A stretch of 64,000 nucleotides of DNA from Dactylis glomerata (lineage: Eukaryota; Streptophyta; Magnoliopsida; Poales; Poaceae), in contig QXEO01000143.1 in assembly GCA_007115705.1 (NCBI GenBank), positions 5,625,434 through 5,689,433 of the forward strand, written 5' to 3'. A program made the translations under genes and the position numbers. The notes below the pieces were generated by a model. That model was not told the origin of the DNA. It saw only the letters and a list, made by a program, of their open reading frames with translations, and made no database searches. This document shows positions 12,227-23,141 of the stretch, in pieces. Position 1 is the stretch's first letter. The number at the start of each line of letters is the position of its first letter.

Positions 12227-14810
12227 AGCATCCCCAAGCTTAACTCCTGCTCGTCCTCGAGTAGGTAAGTGATAACAAAAGAAATAATTTTTGAGGTGAC
12301 ATGCACCTACACAATCTTGATCATATATGTAAGCATTGTGAGCTGGGATCATAAGAACTTAAAACATGGGCATGAAAGATATAATCTTGACAATAAAAAC
12401 TTAGCAACCATGTTATAAACATGAAAAAGAACACAAACAAAAGATCATGAAAATGAAACAATAAAAGTCAAACGTGTGTTCAAATCATAAGGAAAAACAT
12501 ACAAATGGTTTTTAGCTTGTCCTTCATGGAGAGCAAAACATAAATGCATAGGACACCTTCAAGTTTAAGAGGGCGACTAGATACAAATAATTTGAGAACA
12601 AGTGAAACCAACAATATGAATCAATCAATGAAAACTTTGGGACAATGCACATTATACTCAGAATGACAACTATGCTCTCTTAATGGTGCATAAAGGTAGA
12701 AGGTGGTGACTCAACATAAAAGTAAAAGAAAGGCCCTTCGCAGAGGGAAGCAGTGATTAAACATGTGCTAGAGCTTTTAATTTGTAAAACAGAGAGATAA
12801 AAATTGGTTTTGAGAGGTGGTTGTCTTTGTCAACGACTGGCAATGGGGTTCTTACTATCTTCCATACAAAAATGAAGCAAGTTTTTGAGAGAGAGATTGG
12901 CACTTTTGTGCTCTTTTATAAAGCTTGGCACTCCTCCCCACCTTTTTTCCTTTCTCAAACCATGGCTAACCGATTCCATCGGGTGCCCACCAACATTCAC
13001 ATTCCATGGAGGAGTGCCTTTTTTTCTTTTCTTTTTCTTTTTCTTTTCGGAATAAGCAATATGGAAGATAGCAAATCCAACCACTACGTCCCCATGAGCT
13101 GAAAACATTGTCACAAAATGAGAAGTATTTTGAAGGTTTTTTGAAAGGTAGCACATGAAAATTTACTTGGAATGGCTTACAAATACCATGCATAGGAATT
13201 TGTAGTGGACACAATGGCAAACTTGGTTTTTGGGAGTTGGATGCACGAGTAGAGCTCATACTCAGTACAAAATGAGGGCTAGCAAAAGACTGGGAGCGAC
13301 CAACTAAGAGAGCAATAACGGCCATAATCATGCAAAGCGACAAAGCAACATTAAAAGAAGCATAAGATGGCATCAAAAGTCAAAAAAATAAATGATCACA
13401 GAGGCTATAGGCGACTTATTTTTGTAGTCAACATGGTGTAAGCATGCGCCAAGTCAACCCAAATAAAGCATCAAAGGAGAAAACCAAATAAATGCTTCCA
13501 TATAATAAAAACAACGCATGATTTTTTCAAAAGCTCATTAAGCAATCTCAGTCATTTGAGACAAGTCATGCTACAGCAAAACTACTAGGCATACTATCAA
13601 AAAGACATCAAGCATGACATGCAAAAGCCTAGGCCGTAGTCTACACAAGCTCCTTCTTGTACCACTTTTTTGCATAAAGCTTTTTCTCTTTTCCAACACC
13701 ATTCAAACCTTTTTATAAACACCTCTTTTGATGAATACCAATAAAGACCAGAGGCAAAAATACACCTTGATAAAAAGATAAAACAAGATCTGAACAAAAA
13801 TCAAGGTGAAAAACAAAGGCTAAACGCAGTAGCAGAAAAAGAGAACACTCGTTGAACGATAAGAGTGAAAACTAGAGTGTTCTTGGCAAACGAAAAGCGA
13901 GTTCATCTCCTCCAAAAGAAACATGATGTGATCTAAACATTTATTGCAGCAAACAAAACAAAGAAACACTGAAAACAAAAACAACTGACGCTCCAAGAAA
14001 AACACATAGTGCACGAAGCAATAAAAATATAGTGTCTTAAAAGGTGACCTGATTTTTGTCGATGAAGAAGGGGTGCCTCGGGGGCATCCCCAAGCTTTAG
14101 TGCTTGTACTTCTTGGATATTTCTTGGGGGTTGCATGGGCATCCCCAAGATTGAGCTTTTGTCCATTCTTCATCTCATCTCATCATTCTCCAATCCCTAC
14201 ACTTGAAAACTTCCTTCATACAAAACTAAACACAATTCTATTAGCAACATTAGTGTAAGCATAACATATAATCAACCTCTTTTTGCTTCAGGTTTCAACC
14301 CAAAACCACCACATATATAGCACATACTACTGTAGCAACTTCCCCAAAAGTTCCGTGATCAAAAGAACTCAAAAGAAAGCGATAAAGCGGCAAACACAAA
14401 TATTGGCAGAAATCTGTCAAAACAGAACAGCTGACAAAGGTCGAATTTTTGAGGGGTTTTCTGTTGCTCAAATCAAAAAGTGTTCAACTAATGAAAGTTT
14501 GGATATAACCTGGGACATATGCACAAGAAATTTCAGGTCCAAAAGATATACAGAGAATTTTCACGAATTTTTACGGTGCAGCACCGAAAACTGTTTCAGG
14601 ACAGCAACATCCCCAAATCTTACCTCGCTCAAATTAGAGGCTTCTCTTGGCACAACAATGAAATAAAAAGGATAAGGAGAGGTCATTACAGTAGTAATTA
14701 CTTCCAAGACTCAAATAAAATAAAAAGTACTGAAAATAAACAATGGGTTATCTCCCAAGAGTGCTTTTCTTTAACGCCTTTAAGCTAGGCGCAGTAATTT
14801 GCAAAGATGC
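12227..14810 (-). other. Non-coding 3' region of the split Gypsy
   Basis: About 2.6 kb without a sustained ORF, between the short gag-like ORF and the 3' LTR. It is closely similar, in reverse complement, to 20580-23141 of the nested element, from about 60 bases after the nested gag stop through the polypurine tract. The purine-rich tract on the minus strand (AAGCTTGGGGATGCT) abuts the LTR at 12227-12241. Confidence 0.8.
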
Positions 14811-15659
14811 TCATGTGGGCGCCATATAAGAGCTTGAGGCAAAGGCGCCATATAGGAACTTAAAGCAATAGAGAGCATCAAAAAGCAGATACGAAAGACA
14901 TTTAAATCTAAACCACTTCCTATGAAAAATATTCTTGTAAAGAGACAAGTCATGAAAGCGCAAAGCAAAAAGCATAGGAAGGCAAAACAAGTACAACTTC
15001 AAGAATTGCAACATAAAGAGGGGAAACTCAATATTGTTGAGATCCATCAAACCATGTTTCCCTCTCTCATAATAACTTTTAGTAGCATCATGAATAAAAC
15101 TAACAATATAACTATCACATAAAGCTTCCCTATCAGGAGCCACATGCATAAAAGAATTAATACTCACCACATGAACAATAGTAGTAGGAGCAGATTCAAT
15201 AGAATAATTATTCTCATCACCATAATCATCAAAAATAGGAGGCATATTGTAATCATAACTAATTTTATCCTCAATAGTAGGTGAACTGAAAATATTATAC
15301 CCATCATCATAACCATCATAAACTAGAGGTTTAGTATCATCACAAGCTAAAGAACAGCTATTTTGCAAAGCATATTCTTCAAACATATCATCATAAGAAG
15401 GAACATCACATATGGGAGATAAAATATTATCAGAACAAACTTTCTCCACTAAAGCTGGGGAACTAAAAATATCATGCTTAACAAAACCAGCTTCCCCAAG
15501 CTTAGACTTTTCTATAGCATTAGTAATAACAGTGTTCAAAGCATTTATACTAACAACACTATTAGCATGCAAATTAAGCTCCAAAGGTTTTTCAATTTTC
15601 TCTTCAAACACTTCATATCTAAACTCAGGAAAAAGACTAAAGAACTCATTGTTTTCCAT
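14811..15659 (-). CDS. Short Gag-like ORF of non-autonomous Gypsy
   Basis: A 282-codon ORF starting MENNEFFSLFPEFRYE. Its first ~90 residues match the Gag start of the element at 62769 (same MEN-EFFSLFPEFR opening and a shared FSSPALVEKVCSD segment), so the two elements are the same family. The rest is acidic (many Asp, Glu, Tyr) up to about residue 170. The last ~80 residues are Phe/Leu-rich and read like conserved non-coding sequence translated by chance. The central Gag domain found at 62769 is missing, which indicates an internal deletion or replacement. Function is unknown; N-terminal Gag residues might let it join particles of a full-length partner. Confidence 0.7.
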   Translation of the reverse strand: MENNEFFSLFPEFRYEVFEEKIEKPLELNLHANSVVSINALNTVITNAIEKSKLGEAGFVKHDIFSSPALVEKVCSDNILSPICDVPSYDDMFEEYALQNSCSLACDDTKPLVYDGYDDGYNIFSSPTIEDKISYDYNMPPIFDDYGDENNYSIESAPTTIVHVVSINSFMHVAPDREALCDSYIVSFIHDATKSYYERGKHGLMDLNNIEFPLFMLQFLKLYLFCLPMLFALRFHDLSLYKNIFHRKWFRFKCLSYLLFDALYCFKFLYGAFASSSYMAPT

Positions 15660-15771
15660 TAAGCCTAACTAGTGAAAATAAAAACAAGAAACAAAAAGAT
15701 ATAATTGCAGAATCTAAAGGAAATAACTTCGAGCACTCACACAGGAGGATGCGAGTACCTTTTACCTTACC

Positions 15772-15789
15772 TCCCCGGCAACGGCGCCA
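15772..15789 (-). other. Primer-binding site, tRNA-Asp
   Basis: The minus strand reads TGGCGCCGTTGCCGGGGA, which matches the 3' end of plant tRNA-Asp(GUC) including CCA over all 18 bases (tRNA sequence recalled). It lies 10 bases inside the 5' LTR end at 15800, as in Athila-like Gypsy elements. Confidence 0.9.
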
Positions 15790-15799
15790 GAAAAGAGCT

Positions 15800-16728
15800 T
15801 GATGTCTACGCACGCGTCTGTTCTTGTAGACAGTGTTGGGCCTCCAAGTGCAGAGGTTTATAGAACAGCAGCAAGTTTTCCTTAAGTAGATCACCCAAGG
15901 TTTATCGAACTCAGGGAGGAAGAGGTCAAAGCTATCCCTCTCAAACAACCCTGCAATTACGATACAGAAAGTCTCTTGTGTCCCCAACACACCCAATACA
16001 CTTGTCAGATGTATAGGTGCACTAGTTCGGCGAAGAGATAGTGAAATACAAGCGGTAGTGATGATTATAAGTAGCAAATGTGGTCTAAAATAAATATCGC
16101 TGCGAGCAAACATGTAACAAAACAGGAAGTAAACGGTGTGCAATGCTTGGAAACAAGGCCTAGGGATCATACTTTCACTAGTGGACACATTTCCAACAAA
16201 TATAACATAATTGAACAAATAAATAACTTCTCTTCACTATGGTACTCTGAATTACTCTCCTATTGAATAACACTAATCATTGCGTAGGGCTACGAAGCAC
16301 TCCTCAAAGTTCATCAAGTACTTGACAAACACCACTCATAGAGATATCCAAATCAAATCACAATTCAAGATATATATTATTGCAACTTAGACCAAGTACT
16401 AACACGGTGCACACACTGTCAACATTACACCATGAAAGGAGGAATAGATCACTTCAATACTATCATAGTAATTATTATTCTCATAATCCATAAGAGATCA
16501 CAATCGTAGCCTAGACCAAGTACCACCATGATGCACGCACTGTCACCGTTACACCATGGCAGGAGGAATAGATTACTTTAATAATACCACTAGAGTACAC
16601 ATAATATCTGAATAATAACATCTACTTGTTCAACATGATACAAAGCTCACGATCACATAAAGATCATATCATGGGAGAGAGAGGTGAACCACATAGCTAC
16701 CGGTAGAGCTCTCAGCCCCGGGGATGAA
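15800..16728 (-). repeat. 5' LTR of the split Gypsy, inner part
   Basis: Promoter-distal 929 bases of the 5' LTR, ending GTAGACATCA at 15800. The rest of this LTR is at 24729-25342. The ATGAA at 16724-16728 is repeated at 24724-24728 and marks the nested insertion. Confidence 0.92.
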
Positions 16729-18311
16729 TGATACGTCTCAAACGTATCTATAATTTTTGATGCTCCATGCTTTGTTTTACACCATTTGCCTATTGTTTCG
16801 TTACACTTAGTGGCATTTTTATACGCTTTCCGGAACTAACCTATTAACGAAGTGCCACAGTGCCAGTTCCCTGTTTTCTGCTGTTTTTGGTTTCAGAAGT
16901 GATACACAGGAAATATTCTCCGAATTGGACGAAACAAGTTCCTGAAGTCATATTTCATCGGGGAGCTCCCAAACATCCGAAGACCTGACGGAGGGGGGCC
17001 ACGAGGCCCCCACACACAGGGGCGGCGCGGCCTAGCCCCTGGCCGCGCCACCCCCTTGTGAGGGCACGTGGTCCACCCTCTGACAGCCCCCTTTCGCCTA
17101 CATATACCCCCTGACGAGAAAAACCTAAAGGGGGGACGAGTTTTCCAGAATACATCGCGATCCGCCGCCGCCGTCGACCCGAAGATCGGGAGGGTCCAGA
17201 AGCTCTTCCCGGCACCCTGCCGGAGAGGGGAATCGCCACCGGAGGTCTCCTTCATCGCCATGATTGCCTCCGGAGCGATGAGTGAGTAGTCTACCTTGGA
17301 CTATGGGTCCATAGCAGTAGCTAGATGGTTGTCTTCTCCACCATGTGCTTCATGTTTAGATCTCATGAGCTGCCCTACATGATTGAGATCACCGTTATGT
17401 AATACTATGATGTTGGTTTGTTGGGATCCGATGAATATTGGTGTTTATGATTGAGTTGCTGCACTGAATTTTATCTTATATTATCTCTATGATGTTTATG
17501 ATCTTGCATGCTCTCCGTTGTTAGTGGCTATCTTGGCCGAGTAGTTGCTAGTGACTCCAAGAGGGGGTATTTATGCTCGATAGTGGGTTCATGCCTCTAT
17601 TTCACCTGGGGGAGTGACAGAAACCTCTATGGTGGTAGATGTGCTGTTGCTACTAGGGAGAAAACAACATTCATATGCTCGAGGGCATATGCTTTGTTTA
17701 CATTACACACTTTGCTTAATGCAATTATCTGTTGTTCGCAACTTAATACTTCTAGGGTGTTCGGATGATATCCCCGGGGGTGGATTATTAGTCATAGATG
17801 CAGTTGGATGGCGGTCTATGTATTTTGTTGTAATGCCCAGAGTGAATCTCATAGTGATCTTCTTGACATATCACGTTATCTTTATTCTATCAATTGCCCA
17901 ACTGTAATTCGTTTACCCAGCATGTTATTTATCTATGGAGAGACACCACTAGTGAACTGTGGACCCCGGTCCTATTTTAACCATATTGCAATCACCTGTT
18001 TACTATTCCCGCACTGTTTACTTTACTAGCATATTACTACTGTTTTCCACTCGATACACTCATAACCTTTGTTTCAAGCAAACCGGTGAGATTGACAACC
18101 TCATCGCAAGTTGGGAACAAAGTATTTGTCTGTGTGTGTGCAGGTTCCACAAACACCTTCAGTCGTCACCGTCTCCCTTCTCCTGATCGATAAACCTTGG
18201 TTTCATAACTAAGGGAAAACTTGCCGCTGCACTCATCATACTTTCCTCTTGGGGTTCCCAACAGGCTGGTCATTTACCACGCACAAGGACGCCTGCTTTC
18301 ACCAGTCAGCA
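16729..18311 (+). repeat. 5' LTR of the nested Gypsy
   Basis: 1583 bp, TGATACGTCTC to CCAGTCAGCA. The first ~200 bases resemble the LTR of the outer element family; the later part (from about 16960) is different. A TATA-like CATATACC lies near 17101. Confidence 0.93.
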
Positions 18312-18321
18312 GCACTTTTTC

Positions 18322-18339
18322 TGGCGCCGTTGCTGGGGA
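18322..18339 (+). other. Primer-binding site, tRNA-Asp
   Basis: TGGCGCCGTTGCTGGGGA, ten bases after the LTR end. It matches the tRNA-Asp(GUC) 3' end with one mismatch (T for C at the 13th base). Confidence 0.88.
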
Positions 18340-18506
18340 AGGAAGAGAAGACTTCTACGAGGGGAGTTCTTCGCACACACATTCTTTACTTTGTTATTGT
18401 TTTGCTTTACTTTATTTATTTACCTGCATTGATTTTTATATCAAAAACCCAAAAAAATTAGAATCCTTGGTAGTTGTTTTTACTTGTTTACTTTCGTTTT
18501 GCTGAA

Positions 18507-20570
18507 ATGGCCAATCCTGAAAACACCAAGTTGTGTGACTTTGCTAGCACAAACAATAGTGATTTTATCTGCACTCCTATTGCACCACCTGTTCCTGCTA
18601 CCACTTTTTATGAGATCAAGCCTGCTTTATTGAACCTTGTTATGAAAGAGCAATTTTCTGGTGCTAGTACTGAAGATGCTGCAACTCATCTCAACAATTT
18701 TGTTGAGCTATGTGAGATGCAGAAATATAAGGATGTTGATAGTGATATTATTAAGCTCAAGTTGTTTCCTTTTTCTTTGAGAGGAAAGGCTAAAGATTGG
18801 TTGCTATCTTTGACTAAGAATAGTATTGATTCATGGGCTAAGTGTAAGGATGCTTTTATTGGTAGATATTATCCTCCTGCTAAGATTATATCGTTGCGTA
18901 GCAATATTATGAAGTTTACTCAGTTTGATAATGAACATGTTGCTCAAGCTTGGGAAATAATGAAATCTATGATAAAGAATTGCCCCACTCATGGACTGAC
19001 TACTTGGATGATTATCCAAACTTTTTATGCAGGACTGAATTTTTCTTCAAGGAACCTACTTGATTTAGCTGCTGGAGGCACTTTTATGTCCCTTACATTG
19101 GGCGCCGCATCAAAGCTACTCGACAACATGATGGTAAATTATTCCGAATGGCACACCGAGAGAGCTCCACAAGGTAAGAAGGTAAATTCTGTTGAGGAAA
19201 CCTCTTCCTTGAATGATAAGATTGATACAATTATGGCTATGCTTGCTAATGATAGGACTCATGTTGATCCTATTAATGTTCCTTTGGCCTCTTTGGTTGC
19301 TCAAGAAGAGCAAGTTGATGTGAATTTCATTAGAAACAACAATTTTAATAACAATGCTTATAGGAACAATTTTGCTAGTAACAATTATAGGCCGTATCCT
19401 TCCACCAATGGTAATGGTTATGGTAACTCTTATGGTAATTCCTACAACAACACTAGGGCCGCGCCCTCTGAGCTTGAGGTAATGCTCAAGGACTTCGTCG
19501 GTAAGCAAACTGCTTTTAATAAGTCTGTTGAGGAAAAGTTAGGCAAAATTGATGCTCTTGCTTCTAAAGTTGATAGCCTTGCTCATGATGTTGAACTTCT
19601 GAAATTAAAAGTGTTTCCTAATGATGTGAATGTGAGCAATATTGTTGCTGCCGCTAATGCTACCCAAGTTAGAATTGATGAAAATATTAGATTGCTAGCG
19701 GAATTGCATGCTAGGTGGGAAAGAGAAGATGAGATGGCTAGAGAGATGAAGGTATGTACTATTACTACCTCTAATGATGTTGCTCCTACTGATAGCAATC
19801 CTCTTACTTTGATTGGTGTAGAGAAAACTCCCACTCCTTGTGCTAAAAAGCCTAAAACTGCCAAAACTTTTTCTCAAAAGAGTGCTGAAATTTTTCGGAG
19901 TGTGGGAGATGATAGCTCTATTTCTTTTAATGGTTTTGATGTTGATGGCTGCAATATATCTGAAGTTATTTTGTTCTTACAAAAGCTTTCTTTGACTCCT
20001 AATGCTAGTTCTTTAAATATTGCTTTTACCAAGCATATTACCAATGCTCTTATAAAGATTAGGGATGAAAAGTTGAAGCAAAAAGCTTCTGTTCCCAAGA
20101 AGTTAGAAGATGGTTGGGAACCCATCATTGATATGCATGTTAATGGTTATGATTGCCATGCTTTATGTGATCTAGGTGCTAGTATTTCTATCATGCCTAG
20201 AAAGATTTATGACATGCTTGATTTACCACCACTTGAAAAGTGTTATTTTGATGTTCCTATTGCTGATGTTGCTAAGAAGAAACCTTTGGGAAGGATTAAT
20301 GATGTTCTTATTATGGTTAACAATAACCTTGTTCCCGTTGATTTTCTTGTTATGGACGTTGAATGCCATGCTTCATGTCCTATTATTTTGGGAAGACCCT
20401 TTCTTCGAACTGTAGGTGCTATCATTGATATGAGGGAAGGCACTATCAAGTATCAATTCCCACTAAAGAAAGGTATGGAACACTTCCCTAGGAAAAGAAA
20501 GAAATTACTTTTTGACTCTATCCTTAGAGCAAATTATGAGCTTGATGCTGCATCTCTTGATATTACTTGA
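18507..20570 (+). CDS. Gag-aspartic protease polyprotein
   Basis: Intact 687-residue ORF starting MANPENTKLCDF; the in-frame sequence upstream has only a TTG, so this ATG is the start. The Gag domain (about residues 30-215) includes LRGKAKDWLLSL, typical of plant Gypsy Gag. An Asn/Tyr/Gly-rich stretch (about 275-320) replaces a CCHC knuckle, and a Lys/Leu heptad-like region (about 335-375) may be a coiled coil. A retropepsin domain near 535-660 has the active site DLGAS with its Asp at residue 555 and a later ILGRPFL. The protein should form particles and cleave itself, but there is no polymerase or integrase. Codon use is AT-rich like other Athila-type elements. Confidence 0.93.
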   Translation: MANPENTKLCDFASTNNSDFICTPIAPPVPATTFYEIKPALLNLVMKEQFSGASTEDAATHLNNFVELCEMQKYKDVDSDIIKLKLFPFSLRGKAKDWLLSLTKNSIDSWAKCKDAFIGRYYPPAKIISLRSNIMKFTQFDNEHVAQAWEIMKSMIKNCPTHGLTTWMIIQTFYAGLNFSSRNLLDLAAGGTFMSLTLGAASKLLDNMMVNYSEWHTERAPQGKKVNSVEETSSLNDKIDTIMAMLANDRTHVDPINVPLASLVAQEEQVDVNFIRNNNFNNNAYRNNFASNNYRPYPSTNGNGYGNSYGNSYNNTRAAPSELEVMLKDFVGKQTAFNKSVEEKLGKIDALASKVDSLAHDVELLKLKVFPNDVNVSNIVAAANATQVRIDENIRLLAELHARWEREDEMAREMKVCTITTSNDVAPTDSNPLTLIGVEKTPTPCAKKPKTAKTFSQKSAEIFRSVGDDSSISFNGFDVDGCNISEVILFLQKLSLTPNASSLNIAFTKHITNALIKIRDEKLKQKASVPKKLEDGWEPIIDMHVNGYDCHALCDLGASISIMPRKIYDMLDLPPLEKCYFDVPIADVAKKKPLGRINDVLIMVNNNLVPVDFLVMDVECHASCPIILGRPFLRTVGAIIDMREGTIKYQFPLKKGMEHFPRKRKKLLFDSILRANYELDAASLDIT

Positions 20571-23141
20571 TTCGCAATTTTCTGCGCCTAGCTCAAAGGC
20601 GTTAAAGAAAAGCACTCTTGGGAGATAACCCAATGTTTACTTTCAGTACTTTTTCTTTTATTTGAGTCTTAGAAGTCATTACTACTGTAATGACCGCTCT
20701 TTATCTTGTTTATTTCGTTTTTGTGCCAAGAGAAGCCTCTAATTTGAGTGAGGTAAAGATTTGGGGTTATTGCTGTCCTGAAACTGTTTTCAGTGCTGCA
20801 CCGTAAAAATTCGTGAAAATTCTCTGTTTATCTTTTGGACCTGCGATTTCTTGTCCATATGCCCCAGGTTATATCCAAACTTTTCTTAGTTGAATACTTT
20901 TTGATTTGAGCAACGGAAAATCCCTCAAAAATTCGTCCATTACCAGCTGTCCAGTTTTGACAGATTTCTGCCAATATTTGTTTTTGCCACTTTATCGCTT
21001 TCTTTTGAGTTCTTTTTGATCATGGAACTCTTGTGGAAGTTGCTACAGTAGTATATACTTTATATGTGGTGGTTTTGGGTTGAAACCTGAAGCTAAAAGA
21101 GGATGAATATATTTTATGCTTACACTAATGTTGCTAATAGAATTGTGTTTAGTTTTGTATGAAGGAAGTTTTCAAGTGTAGGGATTGGAGAATGATGAGA
21201 TGAGTTGAAGAATGGACAAAAGCTCAAGCTTGGGGATGCCCAGCACCCCAAGAAATATCCAAGAAGTACAAGCGTCAAAGCTTGGGGATGCCCCCGAGGC
21301 ACCCCTTCTTCATCGGCAAAAATTAGGTCACCTTTCAAAACACTATATTTTTATTGCTTCATGCACTATGTGTTTTTCTTGGAGCGTCAGTTGTTTTAGT
21401 TTTCTTAGTTTGTTTAGTTTGTTTGTTTGCTGCAATAAATGGTTGGACCCCAACAAATTTCCTTTGGAGGAGATGTACTCGTTTTCATTTGCAAAGAATG
21501 CTCTAGTTTTCACTCTTATTAATCGAGCATTCTAGTTTTTCTGCTACTGCTTTTGGTTTTCGTTTTCGCCCTGATATGCGTTCAGATCTTGTCATATCTC
21601 TTCATCAAGGTGCATTTTTGCCTCTGAACTTCATTGGTTTTCATCAAAAGAGGTTGTTTTAAAATTTTCAAATGGTGTTGGAAAAGAGAAAAAGCTTTGT
21701 GCAAAATAGTGGTACAAGAAGGAGCTTGTGTAGACTGTGGCTTAGACTTTTTCATGTCATGCTAGATGTCTTTTTGATAGTATGCTTAGTGGTTTTGCTA
21801 TAGCATGACTTGTCTCAAATAACTGAGATTGCTTAATGAGCCTTTGAAAAAATCATGCGTTGTTTTTATTATATGGAAGCATTATTTTGGTTTTCTCCTT
21901 GATGCTTTATTTGGGTTGACTTGGCGCATGCTCACACATGTTAGACTCTTCCAAAGTCGCCATTAGCCTTCATGATCATTTAGTTTTTGACTTTTGATGC
22001 CATCGTATGCTTCTTTTAATGTCGCTTTGTCGCTTTGCATGATTATGGCCATTATTGCTCTCTTAGTTGGTCGCTCCCAGTCTTTTGCTAGCCCTCGCCT
22101 TGTACTGAGTATGAGCTCTACTCGTGCATCCAACTCCTAAAAGCCAAAGTTTTCCATTGTGTCCACTATAAATTCCTATGCATGGTATTTTTAAGCCATT
22201 CCAAAGTAAAATTTTCGTGTGCTACCTTTCAAAAACCTTCAAAATACTTCTCGTTTTGTGACACTATTTTCAGCTCATGGGGACGTAGTGGTCGGATTTG
22301 CTATCTTCCATATTGTTTATTCCAAAAAGAAAAAAAAAGAGAAAAAAGAAAAAAAGGCACTCCTCCAAGAATGTGAATGTTGGTGGGCACCCGATGGAAT
22401 CGGTTAGCCATGGTATGTGAAAGGAAAAGGTGGGGAGGAGTGCCAAGTTTTATAAAAAGAGCACCAAAGTGCCAATCTCTCTCTCAAAAACTTGCTTTAT
22501 TTTTGTATGGAAGATAGTAAGAACCCCATTGCCAGTCGTTGACAAAGACAACCACCTCTCAAAATCAAGTTTTATCTCTGTTTTACAAAATGAAAAGCTC
22601 TAGCACATGTTTAAATCACTGCTTCCCTCTGCGAAGGGCCTTTCTTTTATTTTTATGTTGAGTCACCACCTTCTTTCTTTATGCACCATTAAGAGAGCAT
22701 AGTTGTCATTCTTAGTGTGATATGCATTGTCCCAAGGTTCATTGATTGACTCATATTGTTGGTTTCACTTGTTCTTAAATTATTTGTATCTAGTCGCCCT
22801 CTTAAACTTTGAGGTGTCCTATGCATTTATGTTTTGCTCTCTTTGAAGGACAAGCTGAAAACCACTTGTATGTTTTTCCTTATGATTTGAACACACGTTT
22901 GACTTTTATTGTTTCATTATCATGATCTTTTGTTTGTGTTCATTTGCATGTTTACAACATGGTTGCTAAGTTCTTATTGTCATGATTATATCTTCATGCC
23001 CATGTTTAAGTTCTATTGATCCCAGCTCATCAATGCTTACATATATGATCAAGTTTGTGTAGGTGCATGTCACCTCAAAAATTATTCTTTTGTTATCACT
23101 TACCTACTCGAGGACGAGCAGGAGTTAAGCTTGGGGATGCT
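20571..23141 (+). other. Non-coding 3' region and polypurine tract
   Basis: About 2.6 kb with no sustained ORF, where a pol gene would sit in an autonomous element. It is nearly the same sequence as 14790-12227 on the opposite strand. It ends in AAGCTTGGGGATGCT (about 23127-23141), the plus-strand primer, directly before the 3' LTR. Confidence 0.85.

Noticed and set aside
13012..13050. T/C-rich tract (TTTTCTTTTC), matched by an A/G-rich tract near 22325-22345
   Set aside because: It is a length-variable purine/pyrimidine repeat within the shared Gypsy 3' region, not a separate element.
17614..18186. Small frames at 17614, 17808 and 17959, repeated at 24026-24598
   Set aside because: They are inside the two LTRs of the nested Gypsy and have no independent coding support.
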